From: Rhizophagus sp. LPA8_4_AMF
Taxonomy: Eukaryota; Glomeromycota; Glomeromycetes; Glomerales; Glomeraceae
Assembly (NCBI GenBank): GCA_021464525.1
Contig: JADRCO010000823.1
Span: 1 to 25,981 of the forward strand
Direction of reading: 5' to 3'
DNA: 25,981 nt
Both the position numbers and the translations under genes were made by a program. The notes under the pieces are model-generated. The model did no database searches. It was not told where the DNA came from and saw nothing but the letters and a program-made list of their open reading frames with translations. Position 1 is the first letter of the stretch, and each line of letters begins with the position of its first letter. Positions 1 through 10,100 of this stretch are shown here, piece after piece.

Positions 1-80
1 TCCGTATGAAAAACGTATCTTTCAGTATGTATACGTATTGTTCCGTATAAATTCCGTATAAAAAATGTATCCACTTTTTT
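1..80. repeat. CGTAT-rich degenerate repeat next to the broken exon
   Basis: Within 80 bp the motif (t)(c)cGTATa recurs about seven times with variation (tccgtatga, aacgtatct, cagtatgt, tacgtattg, ttccgtataaa twice, aatgtatcc). It stops where the family's terminal exon begins. It may be the end of a repeat element running off the window. No boundary or target duplication can be seen. Confidence 0.4.
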
Positions 81-85
81 TATAG

Positions 86-184
86 GGACTGCCAAATGTG
101 CCAGAAGCTTTTAAAAATATTTATTTTTTAAGAAAAGCAATGGAAAGTTTGCTTGAATTAAAAGATATTGTTGGTAGCTTATAA
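86..184 (+). pseudogene. 3' terminal-exon relic of the TPR/RING-like family
   Basis: The frame reading LPNVPEAF...MESLLELKDIVGSL and ending in TAA at 182-184 matches the last exon of both intact family members in the window: [13 protein letters not shown]...[10 protein letters not shown] at 11819-12010, and the PDIPKAFKDKYF...DILDNL ending at 19511. Only about the last 32 codons are recognisable. Upstream of about position 86 the similarity stops and a CGTAT-rich sequence takes over. The part of the paralog exon that begins (K/Q)IDY(V/I)RF is not seen, so the copy is broken here, although a splice acceptor (tttttatag at 77-85) directly precedes it and a window-edge effect cannot be fully excluded. 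The 3' flank (about 185-290) still resembles the 3' flank of the 15489-19511 gene. Confidence 0.7.
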
Positions 185-1024
185 TTAATTACTTTAAATA
201 TAACTGTATATTTTTTATGTATTAGTTGTTACATTTTATCTGTCATACTTTACAGTATTTGTATTTTATAAATTTAAATAAATTATCCCATGTTGAAATC
301 TGAACTTTACTAAGCCACATCGCATGATTTATTATTGGAATATTTTTCTAAATAAAATTAAAATTAAACCATCGTACAAAAAATAAAGAAAAAAGCCAAA
401 TATCAGAAAAGGAAAGAAGTTGTAAAACAAAATCACTAATCAAAAACAAAATGTAAGAAAATGAAATTATAATATCCAAAATCAAGGATTAAATCTCATC
501 AATAAACGATCCAAAATTGTATAGTAATTATTCAAAATCGAAAATGTATAATATTGATTGATTTATCGTATTACATGAATAATTAATGTATGAAATATTT
601 ATTAAGTTAGATTATGTCGACAAAAAATACTGATTTAGAGCTTTATTATAACATTTTAAATAATATAAATGCAATATCTCTCTTGTTCAAGTTATAGGAA
701 CACAATTTTAATTTATTTTGAAATTAGCATTTTGATAATATTACAATCACTGACGTTATAATTATTTTGATGTGCGGAATTATCATACTATAAAGATAAA
801 TTTATCCTAACCTTAAATTTAATGATTTCTGTATGATTTTTTTAATGGAAATCATAAGATTTATAACTCTAGAACTATCAGTGTATAATAGTCGAGCTTG
901 TATTTTTATAATTGATAAAAATTTTACTAATTGATCGTAAAATTAATTAGTAAGATATTATGACTATTAGAATCGAATATTCATTTTGCTATTTTATTTA
1001 TTTTATTATCAAATAAGTAAATAC
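185..1024. other. AT-rich intergenic, no gene seen
   Basis: Very AT-rich with frequent stops in all frames. The first 100 bp or so resemble the 3' flank of the gene ending at 19511 (shared ttagttgtt...attttatct...atactttgtatttt pattern), so they are probably the relic's old 3' UTR. Nothing else is recognised. Confidence 0.5.
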
Positions 1025-1258
1025 CATATATAGTACCCCGGGCCTTATACAAAAAACCTGGTTCAAAAATTGAATAATACCCGGGGGTACTTTGTGAGAT
1101 ACCGGGTATTATATAAGGGATATAAAATATAATTTTTACCAGGATTAAGCTAAAGTTACCAAAATTAAGTGGGGGGTACTAATCAAGGGAAAATTTTTTT
1201 ACCTAGTATAATACCTGGGTCTTATAAAGTGGGGTACGTTCAAAGGGGATACTATATG
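1025..1258. mobile_element. MITE-like palindromic repeat with CCCC/GGGG ends
   Basis: The left end catatatagtacccc (1025-1039) is matched by ggggatactatatg (1245-1258), whose reverse complement is catatagtatcccc. A second inner pair, gtaccccgggccttata (1033 onward) against cttataaagtggggtac (about 1221-1237), nests inside. The motif TACCYGGG recurs four times in alternating orientation. Length is 234 bp with no ORF. This fits a non-autonomous foldback or MITE-type element. No clear target-site duplication was found, so the superfamily is unassigned. Confidence 0.55.
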
Positions 1259-1420
1259 CAGTGCTAGACGGTAGTAGTATATAATTTAGTTTATTTTATT
1301 AGATAAGTAAAACAATTAAAGTTGAAATTAAAATTCTTGAATAAAATTTTTATATAGAATAAATGCAAAAAATTTCATAAAGCGAATAATAAAACTTGCT
1401 CACAACGGGTTCGGTTTACT

Positions 1421-1465
1421 TCACTGACAATTATTTCATTGACAGTCAACTTACTGACAGTGAGT
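1421..1465. repeat. Degenerate 15-bp tandem repeat, three copies
   Basis: Three consecutive 15-mers share the core T(C/T)A(C/T)TGACA at 1421, 1436 and 1451. The tails diverge. The stretch is slightly less AT-rich than its surroundings and may be a remnant of a larger repeat. Confidence 0.4.
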
Positions 1466-2790
1466 TCAAAAATCATTTCATCTAATATCATTTATTTTTT
1501 TAAAGATCAGCTTAATAATTATTAATACCTTAGTCACAAGATTGTTTTTCTTTTTAATATTTAATATTCTTTATAATTAATTTTAAGAGATAATAAGATC
1601 TTTATCCATATTGTAATTATATTACATACATTAAGTATTTATTATATAATGTGACATAAATACATTTTAAAGCACCTACTAGTATTTATAAGCAGTATTA
1701 TTAAATATCTGTATATAAAAGTGGTTATTATATTATGAAATAACAAAAGAAAGAGTGAGATACAAGAGGGAAGAGAAGGAAAATGTGAGAGAAAAAGGTC
1801 ATCATACCTAATTTTGACATTTTTATATATAAAGTCTAATTTTTCTAAATAATTTATGTATTTTATCCCACCCTTTTTACTGGCAAAATAACGGTCTATC
1901 AAGATCGCATGATCCTAATAGGCTGCGTAATAAATCGGTATTATTAATAAACTATCAAAATAAAATTGAAAATGTTTATAAGAGACTTTATAATTAGGTC
2001 ATTATTAATAATAAGATTCGGTAAATATAGGATTGTTAGTCAGAGTTGATACTTCCCTTCCGGTAGAAATTTGATAATAATCTTTGGCCAAGTTTATATA
2101 AATATGATGTGTCATGTGTATATTAAAATATACACTATTCTTGTACATTATACTTGGATATTATTTTATTCCTATTTGCTTCATGTTCAATAAATTGAAC
2201 CTTATACGTACATTCAAGTATGTATTATTATCTGTTATATCCTTAACATAAGGAATGAACAATTCTTGCAATATCTTTGATCAAGTTTAAATATTACGGA
2301 TATTCATTTCCATAACGATTTTCATTTCTTTAAAAGGAATAACTGAAACAATATAGGTATAGGATCTTTTTATTTGGATTAAAAAATGTACAATATTTAC
2401 ATATGCAACCAAAAAGTAAAGGAATTTTTATTATTTTATAATTGAATAAGCGAGATTAAAAAGAAAGTGAGAATAAAAAATTTCTTAAGAGCCATCGTTC
2501 TCAAACAGGGTGGCCGTAGATCTAAGGACTAAGGGAACATACGTTGGCTAAATTGTAATTTTTTTTAAAAAAATTCGATTATATACAAAAATTTGTCAAT
2601 AGAAATCCACAAGGGACATGAAGTAAATATACTTTACATTTTCCAATCATATTCAAAATGTTAAGATTTCAAAATAATTAGTTTGCATAATTTAATATTG
2701 TACAATTTATATTGTGTTCCTTTCAAACTTTTTTATTTACTCATTTTACTTTCAATCATCTCATGCAATACTATTAAAATTTTTGTAAAA
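1466..2790. other. AT-rich intergenic, no gene seen
   Basis: No frame with coding character. An 86-codon open frame at 1642-1902 (- strand) is low-complexity Leu/Ile/Phe-rich and has no recognisable domain, so I treat it as chance. A slightly GC-richer patch (about 2490-2550, containing gttctcaaacagggtggcc) resembles hAT-type transposon ends, but no partner end was found. Confidence 0.4.
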
Positions 2791-2792
2791 TA

Positions 2793-2798
2793 AATTTA
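2793..2798 (-). terminator. Putative AATAAA poly(A) signal of the F-box gene
   Basis: The + strand tttatt, about 26 bp beyond the F-box stop codon, reads AATAA(A) on the coding strand. It is plausible in position, but such hexamers are frequent in DNA this AT-rich. Confidence 0.3.
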
Positions 2799-2823
2799 TT
2801 TAATAATCATAAGAATTAAATAA

Positions 2824-4425
2824 CTAATATAATTCATCCATAAAATCATGAAATTCAATATATAAATTCTCATAAACCATAACTTGAATATCATATAATT
2901 TAAACTCTTCTACTTCATCTTTTAAATTAGACAGACACTCCCTTTCTTTATTAGCAATAGGAACCGTTTCCATAGCCAAATATGAGGCTCTTTTTTCTTT
3001 CATAACATATTTCTTAATACATGGTAAAATATCTTCACCATCTGAATACAACTTATTTTTGATTAATAATTTCTTAATAAAAATATTTTGAGAATTATTA
3101 AAAAACATTTCTAAATCATTTATATTGAATTTAAGAGCCAAATTCAAATATTCTAATCTATAAGGAAGAATTTGTCCTAAGTTTTGTAAAAGAATTGAAC
3201 TAAGATTAACATCATAACCTCGTTGTACATAGCTAAATTGTGAGAAATTGATAGAAAGATAATTAAGATTTTGTTGAACATTTTTAATTAAATCAAATGC
3301 TGAAAAAATATTATGGTCAAATCTAAATATTTCTAGAAATTTGATATTAACACAATAAATTTTGAATAATTTAAATAATTGTAGTTTTAATTCATTATCA
3401 ATTAATGATTTTAAACCAATATTTTCTAAGTAATTACCATACTTTTGTAATAATAATTTTAATGAATCAATATTTAATGTAGAACCTTTAAATATAAATA
3501 AAGATCTTAATTTAAATGGTTTAGTTAAATTAATAATTTGTTGAATAATTGTAGAATTTAAAGGATAACAATAAAGGATATGAATAGATTCTAAAACATT
3601 TAATTGATCAAATACTTCATTAAATTTAATACTATTTAAATGAAGTTTATAAAATATTATTATTTTTAAAGTATTTAAACAATTAGAATTTTTTAAACAT
3701 TTTAAAGGATCATTACTATAACTAAAAGCTATTTTTTGAAGATTTTTTTGTGAATTAATTATTTTTGATAAATCATTTTTTTCCGTATAATAAGAATGAA
3801 TATAAAGTGATGAAATTGAATTACAATTCAGATAAAAACATTTTGAAAATATTGAAAAATTACTAATTAATCCGCTACAACCAATCTTTAGGTTTTTAAC
3901 ATTACAAATGAATTTTGGATTTTTTAGGATTATTTCAAAAACAGAATTGAAAGATTCATTAATAAACCCTAAAGTATATATAACGTCAAAGGTATGTAAA
4001 TTAGCTTCATTTTCGATAAATATTTTGATTAATGACAGGAAAATAAAATTCAACAATCTCATATCTGTGTAAAAATCTAAAACTCTTGCGTAGTCAAAAA
4101 TAGAAGTACTAACGTTTTGTGTACTAAAGCATTTAATAAAACTAGAATAATTAAAAAGTGTACTCGAAGGAAATATGATTCCATATTCTTTCAATTTTAT
4201 TTTATCATCTTCATTTAATTTATCTAAGTAAATGTTAATAAAGTGATAATTTTTAGGTAAAATCTTCGAAAATGGGTCCTCCCACAATAATGGAATTGAT
4301 AAACGACACCATAATCTGTTAACCAGAATACATGAATGTAACGTTAAAAAATCATTCTGAAAATATTGTATAATTTTACTTGTTAATTCAGGGAGATCTC
4401 CTGAAAATAGTTTTGAGCATACCAT
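2824..4425 (-). CDS. F-box protein with degenerate LRR-like C-terminal region
   Basis: Single uninterrupted frame of 533 codons. Residues about 9-51 form an F-box: a Leu-Pro-Glu start (L11-P12-E13), the helix SKIIQYF, then LHSCILVNRLWCRLSIPLLWEDP, the usual 'C..VN+.W......LW.dP' signature. The F-box binds Skp1 in SCF ubiquitin ligases; the rest selects the substrate. Residues about 55-490 are Leu/Ile/Asn-rich with irregular leucine spacing (LNVLESIHIL, KFLEIFRF, LNYLSINFS, LEYLNLAL), consistent with degenerate leucine-rich repeats. Length, architecture and lack of introns fit the hugely expanded F-box family of Glomeromycotina. The ATG at 4425 is favoured because the F-box begins ten residues later and a TATAAAA lies about 60 bp upstream. 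The substrate is unknown. Confidence 0.88.
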   Translation of the reverse strand: MVCSKLFSGDLPELTSKIIQYFQNDFLTLHSCILVNRLWCRLSIPLLWEDPFSKILPKNYHFINIYLDKLNEDDKIKLKEYGIIFPSSTLFNYSSFIKCFSTQNVSTSIFDYARVLDFYTDMRLLNFIFLSLIKIFIENEANLHTFDVIYTLGFINESFNSVFEIILKNPKFICNVKNLKIGCSGLISNFSIFSKCFYLNCNSISSLYIHSYYTEKNDLSKIINSQKNLQKIAFSYSNDPLKCLKNSNCLNTLKIIIFYKLHLNSIKFNEVFDQLNVLESIHILYCYPLNSTIIQQIINLTKPFKLRSLFIFKGSTLNIDSLKLLLQKYGNYLENIGLKSLIDNELKLQLFKLFKIYCVNIKFLEIFRFDHNIFSAFDLIKNVQQNLNYLSINFSQFSYVQRGYDVNLSSILLQNLGQILPYRLEYLNLALKFNINDLEMFFNNSQNIFIKKLLIKNKLYSDGEDILPCIKKYVMKEKRASYLAMETVPIANKERECLSNLKDEVEEFKLYDIQVMVYENLYIEFHDFMDELY

Positions 4426-4484
4426 ATTGTAAAAGAAGAAAAAGGGGAAAGGGGATTAACCAATGTAGCATTGCAAACAAAGCA

Positions 4485-4491
4485 TTTTATA
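4485..4491 (-). promoter_or_regulatory. TATA-like box upstream of the F-box gene
   Basis: Reads TATAAAA on the - strand, about 60 bp before the F-box start codon. Position and sequence fit a core promoter, but AT-richness makes chance matches common. Confidence 0.4.
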
Positions 4492-4540
4492 AAGTTTAAA
4501 ATTTTTCGGAGTTGCTAATTCCGTTGTTGGGACACAGCAG

Positions 4541-4550
4541 ATCAGCTGAT
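4541..4550. promoter_or_regulatory. Perfect 10-bp palindrome with CAGCTG core
   Basis: atcagctgat is a perfect palindrome containing an E-box-type CAGCTG, about 115-125 bp upstream of the F-box start codon. It could be a bHLH-type binding site. No experimental or comparative support is available. Confidence 0.25.
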
Positions 4551-4617
4551 TAATGATCACTAACATTATGTAATCACATGACTCAAACAAATTCATGCAC
4601 ATGAATTTTGATTTGCA

Positions 4618-5366
4618 ATGATGCAATCGTCTTACATACACGTGCGTGATAATAATTTTATTTGCACAGAAATGATAATCAAGAAGACATTTTTTGTTCT
4701 TATGACCTTTAGGTCAACAAAGGATATGAAATGGTCTTTGAAAAAAATTTAAAAATAAACAGAAAAATGGTTTTATCGCTAACTTTGTTGGCAAGGATTA
4801 TATGGACAAGGCGATAGAGAAATAAAAATAAATAAAAGATGAATGGACAATATAACCAAGCCGATTAAAATTTCACAACAGGCCGGTGTGGATAATAATA
4901 AAAATATTTCACCTGATGAAGTTTGATTAAAGATAATAGAACGAATATAGGAAAAGAAGAAACGTCCAAAAGGGCTTCCAATCGAGGATCTAACGTTTTG
5001 AACGTGGGAATAAGTTGAAGATGATGTGTAACCATCATCTGATAAGGTAGTAAACATTTTTGCCTAGGAATTCTGAGAGATTCTTTGACATTTAACTTGA
5101 TGATAACGAAAAATCTGAAGGATTATGTGTCACCAGAGAAGGTATCAAATATTACAGTAAAGAAGATAAGGGTAATTCAAAAGAAAACATCAATAACTCG
5201 GGCATGGAAGCTCATTGCAGTAAGATAAGATACACGATTACAATAAGATTGACGAAGGTTGTTTGTCAAGACTTTCTAAGGAACAAAAGGGTAATACCAA
5301 AAAGAAATGCGTTAATTGGAATAAGGATAAATGTAATTGGGAAATATTCAGAGGGTAATTGTAAAT
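4618..5366 (+). pseudogene. Decayed coding-like region, family unknown
   Basis: This stretch is less AT-rich than its flanks and its + strand frames repeatedly look protein-like, but none stays open. Examples are NGFIANFVGKDYMDKAIEK, then ITKPIKISQQAGVDNNKN (frame from 4843), then SEGLCVTREGIKYYSKEDKG (open about 5096-5365), and finally KKKCVNWNKDKCNW ending at about 5356. The Lys/Glu/Asn-rich composition and switching between frames suggest an old + strand exon broken by indels and stops. A 92-codon - strand frame at 4779-5057 is hydrophobic, as expected for the antisense of such a sequence, so I do not call it a gene. I do not recognise the family. Confidence 0.3.
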
Positions 5367-5369
5367 GAG

Positions 5370-6300
5370 TAATTTGATTAGATTTATTAGATTTCAACCT
5401 GTAGAAAGTCCTCATAGTATATAGTTGTATATTACAGATTAATTATTTTGTATAAAATAGCATTATAACTGTTGAGATGGTTTGAGTGTGGCAAAAAAAA
5501 TAAATTTGTAAATACTGTAGTTTAAATTTTTATTGATTTTATACAGTCTTTGTAGTTAGTTGGTTTACGCCTATGTATTTCTACAGATTCACTTTTTATT
5601 CTTTTTTTTTACGAACATACTAAGAAATGTAATTACTTTGCCTAAAAAATATTTTCCCACAAATAAAATAAGCAATTGGCTCTTTTTACTTAAATTAATA
5701 GCTTCTTTTAAATATTAGTGTGTTTGATCATAATTATACAGACATCTGTGAGTATAAGCTAAAATACATCTTATAGAATAGTTGTAGGAAAATTTTTCAG
5801 AAATTCCTTACAAAATATTCAACTCTTTCATAGTTTTTATCATTTAATTCTTTAATAGTATTTCGGTACATTGGAAGTTGCTTCTTTGAAATTCTTTGAA
5901 GATAGATTGTAATGATATATTGAGTTCGGTTTGATTGAATTTATAAATTTTTTTTAGTCAGTATAAGATCAACTTCTGAGTTCACTCTCATACTGATTAT
6001 CAATTATTTGATTCGAATCTTTTAATTTAATAGAAGTTAAAATAATTCCAGATTCAAGGAATTTTGAATATAAATTTTATAGATGGAATTTTGTGGCAAA
6101 TATCATTATTTTCGATTCTTTCTACATAGAAAAAGGGGCGAACATATAAAGACTTTAAAAGACATACAATATTTTAAGATAAAATTATTCTAATAGATGC
6201 TCAAAGAAATAAAGTATCAAATGTCAAATGTAATAATTAATTTTTTTCGTGCCAATAAAAAAATAACTAAGTACAATAAATAAATCTTTTTAAAAAGTAC
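5370..6300. other. AT-rich intergenic, no gene seen
   Basis: Dense stops in all frames and low-complexity A/T tracts. No RNA gene or repeat boundary recognised. Confidence 0.5.
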
Positions 6301-6302
6301 AT

Positions 6303-6432
6303 TTACGTCAGTATAAAGTAATCATGTATATTCTGACCAATCAGATGTCGTGTAACCCGGAGAAATTTGGAGGAGTCACTGTATGAGTGACGTAAGCTGC
6401 AACTGCGGGTTCATAGTCATATGAACACCAAT
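6303..6432. promoter_or_regulatory. Cluster of two TGACGTAA sites and two CCAAT boxes
   Basis: ttacgtca at 6303-6310 (TGACGTAA on the other strand) and tgacgtaa at 6388-6395 are the same CRE/ATF-like bZIP site in opposite orientation, 85 bp apart. CCAAT boxes lie at 6337-6341 and 6428-6432. The second TGACGTAA overlaps a hairpin, GTCACT-gtatg-AGTGAC (6375-6391). The cluster is about 700-830 bp upstream of the kinase-fusion start codon. It could be a distal control region of that gene or the promoter of a lost gene. Confidence 0.3.
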
Positions 6433-7055
6433 CAAAAAAGCCAAATAATTGCATTATTATGAAAAACAATTGTGATTTACAAATATGTTTGGTTGATCGA
6501 GCGTAATTTATTAAACAGGAAACTAAAATTCATTATTATCATTATTATTTTTTACGATTTCGCATGGAATTTTCTTTGTCCGGATAGATCGACGGCGGCA
6601 AAAAAATCATTTCAAAAATTTTAAAATTGCGTAATTGGATAATAGTGGGTGACAAAATCTATTTAAATTCTATGAATAAAGTAAAATTATTTTTGTAAGT
6701 GAAATTTGTTGAGATTTAACGATAAAAAAAAGACAAAAGAAAATATCGACATGTAACTCTTGAATAATAAAAAGATTAAAGAATATTGGAACTTATTTTG
6801 TAAGCCAACTTTTTCCACGTTCTCCATCTCTTACCTGAACTAATAGAAATAATTTATTTTTCTAATACAATTAAAACAAATATGTCGTTTGACGTATTAC
6901 TAATATTACTAATTAACTGTGGGACATTTAATGGAATACAATTAATATTAAAATAATGTACTACATTACTATATTATTTATGGAAAATTAAAAAAGTGCG
7001 TGATGATCGTTATGTTACACAAAGAGCAATTTCATATCAGATGTTTTACCGTCAT
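6433..7055. other. Upstream region of the kinase-fusion gene, no gene seen
   Basis: AT-rich. A short GC-richer patch (about 6550-6605, with gtccggatagatcgacggcggc) has no open frame. Nothing else is recognised. Confidence 0.4.
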
Positions 7056-7056
7056 A

Positions 7057-7071
7057 AACTATATAAACTAT
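7057..7071 (+). promoter_or_regulatory. TATA-like core promoter of the kinase-fusion gene
   Basis: The segment actatataaactata lies about 65-75 bp before the ATG at 7135, the usual place for a TATA element plus short leader. It also contains a repeated aaactata. Confidence 0.35.
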
Positions 7072-7134
7072 ATTGAATCAACTTTCCCGCCTTTTTTAAA
7101 CTCAAAAAGTTTTTTAAAATTTTAAGATAATAAC

Positions 7135-10100
7135 ATGTCAAATATTTCTGAGAACTTAGAAACATTAATTCTTGAGGGGCGTATCGAATATTATGAATAT
7201 TCGGACTTTAAAAACATACAACCAATAGGAAGAGGTGCATTTGGAAGCGTCTCTCGTGTAACTTGGAAGAACACGCTTCGTTATTTTGCTTTGAAATCTT
7301 TTAATAATGATAAACAAACTCTCAAAGAAATTATTAAAGAGGTACTCTAATTTACTCTATTATTTAAATGGAAAAGGTCAAGTTCATTACTTATTACATA
7401 AATTGTTTGCAGTTAACACTTCACCGAAAAGTTGATATTCATGAAAACATTTTACGATTTTATGGAATCACAAACGTAGAAACTGATGGTAAGTTTTATT
7501 AGTTTTTAACAGACAGACTAATTAGATTAAGTATATTATTTTTGATAAATTATTTCAGACGCAAACGCAAGGCATCAGATTAAAAAATATTCATTGGTCT
7601 TGGAATATGCTGATAGCGGCACACTAAACACATTTTTGGATAATCATTTTAATGAACTTGGTTGGAATGATAAATTGCGTTTAGCATTCCAATTGGCAAG
7701 TGCCGTACAATGTATGCATTGCTGTGGCATTATACATCGTGACCTGGTAATAATAAAGTTTTCATTAATTATGTAAATACACAGCCACATTGTTGTAGTT
7801 TAACAAATACAATGTTTATATGTTTATAATATTATAGCATGCCAATAATATACTTGTACATCAGAAAAATATTAAATTGTCAGATTTTGGTTTATCAAAG
7901 AAAATTGCTGAAGAATCAAGTAATGCATCTAAAGTATTTGGTGTAATACCTTACATGGACCCAAAAGTTCTCAACGATCAACAATACAAATTGAATGAAA
8001 AGTCTGATATATATAGTATTGGCGTTCTTATGTGGCAAATCTCAAGCGGACGTCAACCATTCAAGGACAAAGGGTTTGATTATGATATGAAATTATCTAT
8101 TGCTATACTAAATGGATTAAAAGAAGAAATTGTCGACGAAACTCCCGTTGAATATAGTAATCTATATAAAGGCAATTAATAATATTTTACTGATATTTAC
8201 TCTATTTTTCTATAGAAAAAATAATTCTTATTTTACTAATTAGGTTGTTGGAAATATGAACCAAGTAATCGTCCAACTATAGCAGAAGTTGTCTTAATTC
8301 TTGAAACAATGATTTCACCCGGACAATGCAATGCAATAAATAAAAATTCTTCCGAAGGAAATAGAAATAATTCATCAGAAAAATATCAAACTATAAGCGA
8401 TGTAATTCCGGATATTAATAAAGATTTGTCGATAGATTCAAATATTAATTTGTCGAATAATGGCAAATCTGATAATATATTGGAATATAAGAATAGTTCG
8501 TTAAATGTACCAATTAAAATGGTGAATTTATCGAAAAATGTAATTGAATTAAATTTAGAGGATAGGTTTGCCATACCAGACGAAAAGGTAAAAGAACTTA
8601 TTAAAAAACTGACAGAAATAAAATGTTTAAATGCTTTAAAATTACTTTTTGAAGATCCATACAATGAATTTTCTCCTCAAATTCTTCGAGATGCTTTAGT
8701 TGCTTTAGCGGATCCAACATCATTTGATTATTATACAAAACAAAGCTCAACTAGGTTAGAGTTACATTTACGTACCTGGATGGAAGTCTTAGAACGGATA
8801 TGTTTCTCACCAATACGCCTTACTAAGGATCTTCAAGATAAAATTTATAATTCCCTAACAAAATTTGCAGAAATATATCAAAAAACAACAAGAGTGATAG
8901 AAGGATATAATTTTATAATTAATGTCGATCAACAGAAAGATGATGATTGTGAAAAAGTTGCTAAAAAGGGAAATTATAATATAGATTTTTTATTGATTCA
9001 CTTGAGGGACACATTACTTAGTCTGCGTGATGATGAAACCTGGTTTCAAAAAATTATACGAAGAACAAAAGAGTTACTCAGGACTGCGTTAAATATTACG
9101 CCAGGAGATACTGTTATAAATGATAATTCAATCTTGTCAATGCTTACTCAATTACGTCAGGGCTTAAATTTTAAATATCCAGTAGCATCTTATTATATTG
9201 ATTGGAGAATTATGTTAATAATTCAACATAGTCTTTTCAGTTGGTGTGAAAGCTCTGAAAAAGTAATTAGCAAAAAATATGGAGAAATGGTATTAATGGA
9301 ATATTTTTGGAGTTATTTGGAAAGGGAATGGATTAATGTCGGTGATAAATCTGCTTTATTTTCGCAAACAGATTTTAATGAAACATCAAATAGATTTGTC
9401 AAAGTTTTGAAAAACACTGGAGGTTTTTTAAATGACCTTGCTATAAGTGAACCGCTTACACTACCACATACTTTATGGTTTGGAATATTGGACCTTGCAC
9501 AAAACCTTATCCAAAAATCTACTCGAATTGCTACATATGGCCTTTGTTATTATTTGGCAATTGAATCACTTAATAGAGCTCCAAGCAGTTTTATTCAATT
9601 CAAGGCAATTGAAATATTATTGTGCTTACATAATATCAATAGTGGGTTGTTTTCAATGATAGAACTTGATTTTGATCAATACATACAAAAGTTAAATGAA
9701 AACAATTTAGCAGATTCTTCTGAACATTTCAAAAAACTACTAATATTTGTTAAAGAAAAATACCATGAAGATTTAAAAGTTCTAAACGATAATATTGAAA
9801 AAGAAAAAAGGGGAAAAGGAAAGGAAATAAGTTCAGATCAAAACTCATATATAATAAGAGAGCAAACACCAGATTCTAGTATTTTGAATGCTATAGCAGA
9901 TGAAATAAAATGTCCAATTAGTAGTGAACCAACAGACCAATTAGTTATTTTAAAATGTCAGCATATACTCTCATTAAATAATTTCAAAAAATTAAAGCAA
10001 AGAAAATGCCCTGAATGCCGAAGAAAAGTTGAGAGTAATAATGATATAAGATATTTACCACAAAACACTATTTACAAGAACTTATATTCTCAATTTTTTG

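Noticed and set aside
1642-1902. 86-codon - strand open frame
   Set aside because: Low-complexity Ile/Leu/Tyr content in AT-rich DNA, with no recognisable domain.
2495-2550. gttctcaaacagggtggcc resembling a hAT transposon end
   Set aside because: No matching inverted end or 8-bp duplication was found, so it is too short to call.
4456-4641. 61-codon - strand open frame upstream of the F-box gene
   Set aside because: Lies over the F-box promoter region, has no family signature and looks like chance.
4779-5057. 92-codon - strand open frame with a hydrophobic C-terminal half
   Set aside because: Phe/Ile/Leu-rich content is what the antisense of a Lys/Glu-rich + strand sequence gives. No domain, promoter or splice support.
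4681-5356. Idea that one + strand frame is a gene silenced by C-to-T (RIP-like) nonsense mutations
   Set aside because: The number of stops in that frame is about what chance predicts at this base composition, and every stop codon can be derived from Gln, Arg or Trp codons by one transition (C-to-T or G-to-A), so the pattern is not evidence.
8386-8664. Antisense open frame within the kinase-fusion gene
   Set aside because: Shadow of the real + strand exon, which aligns with the paralog.
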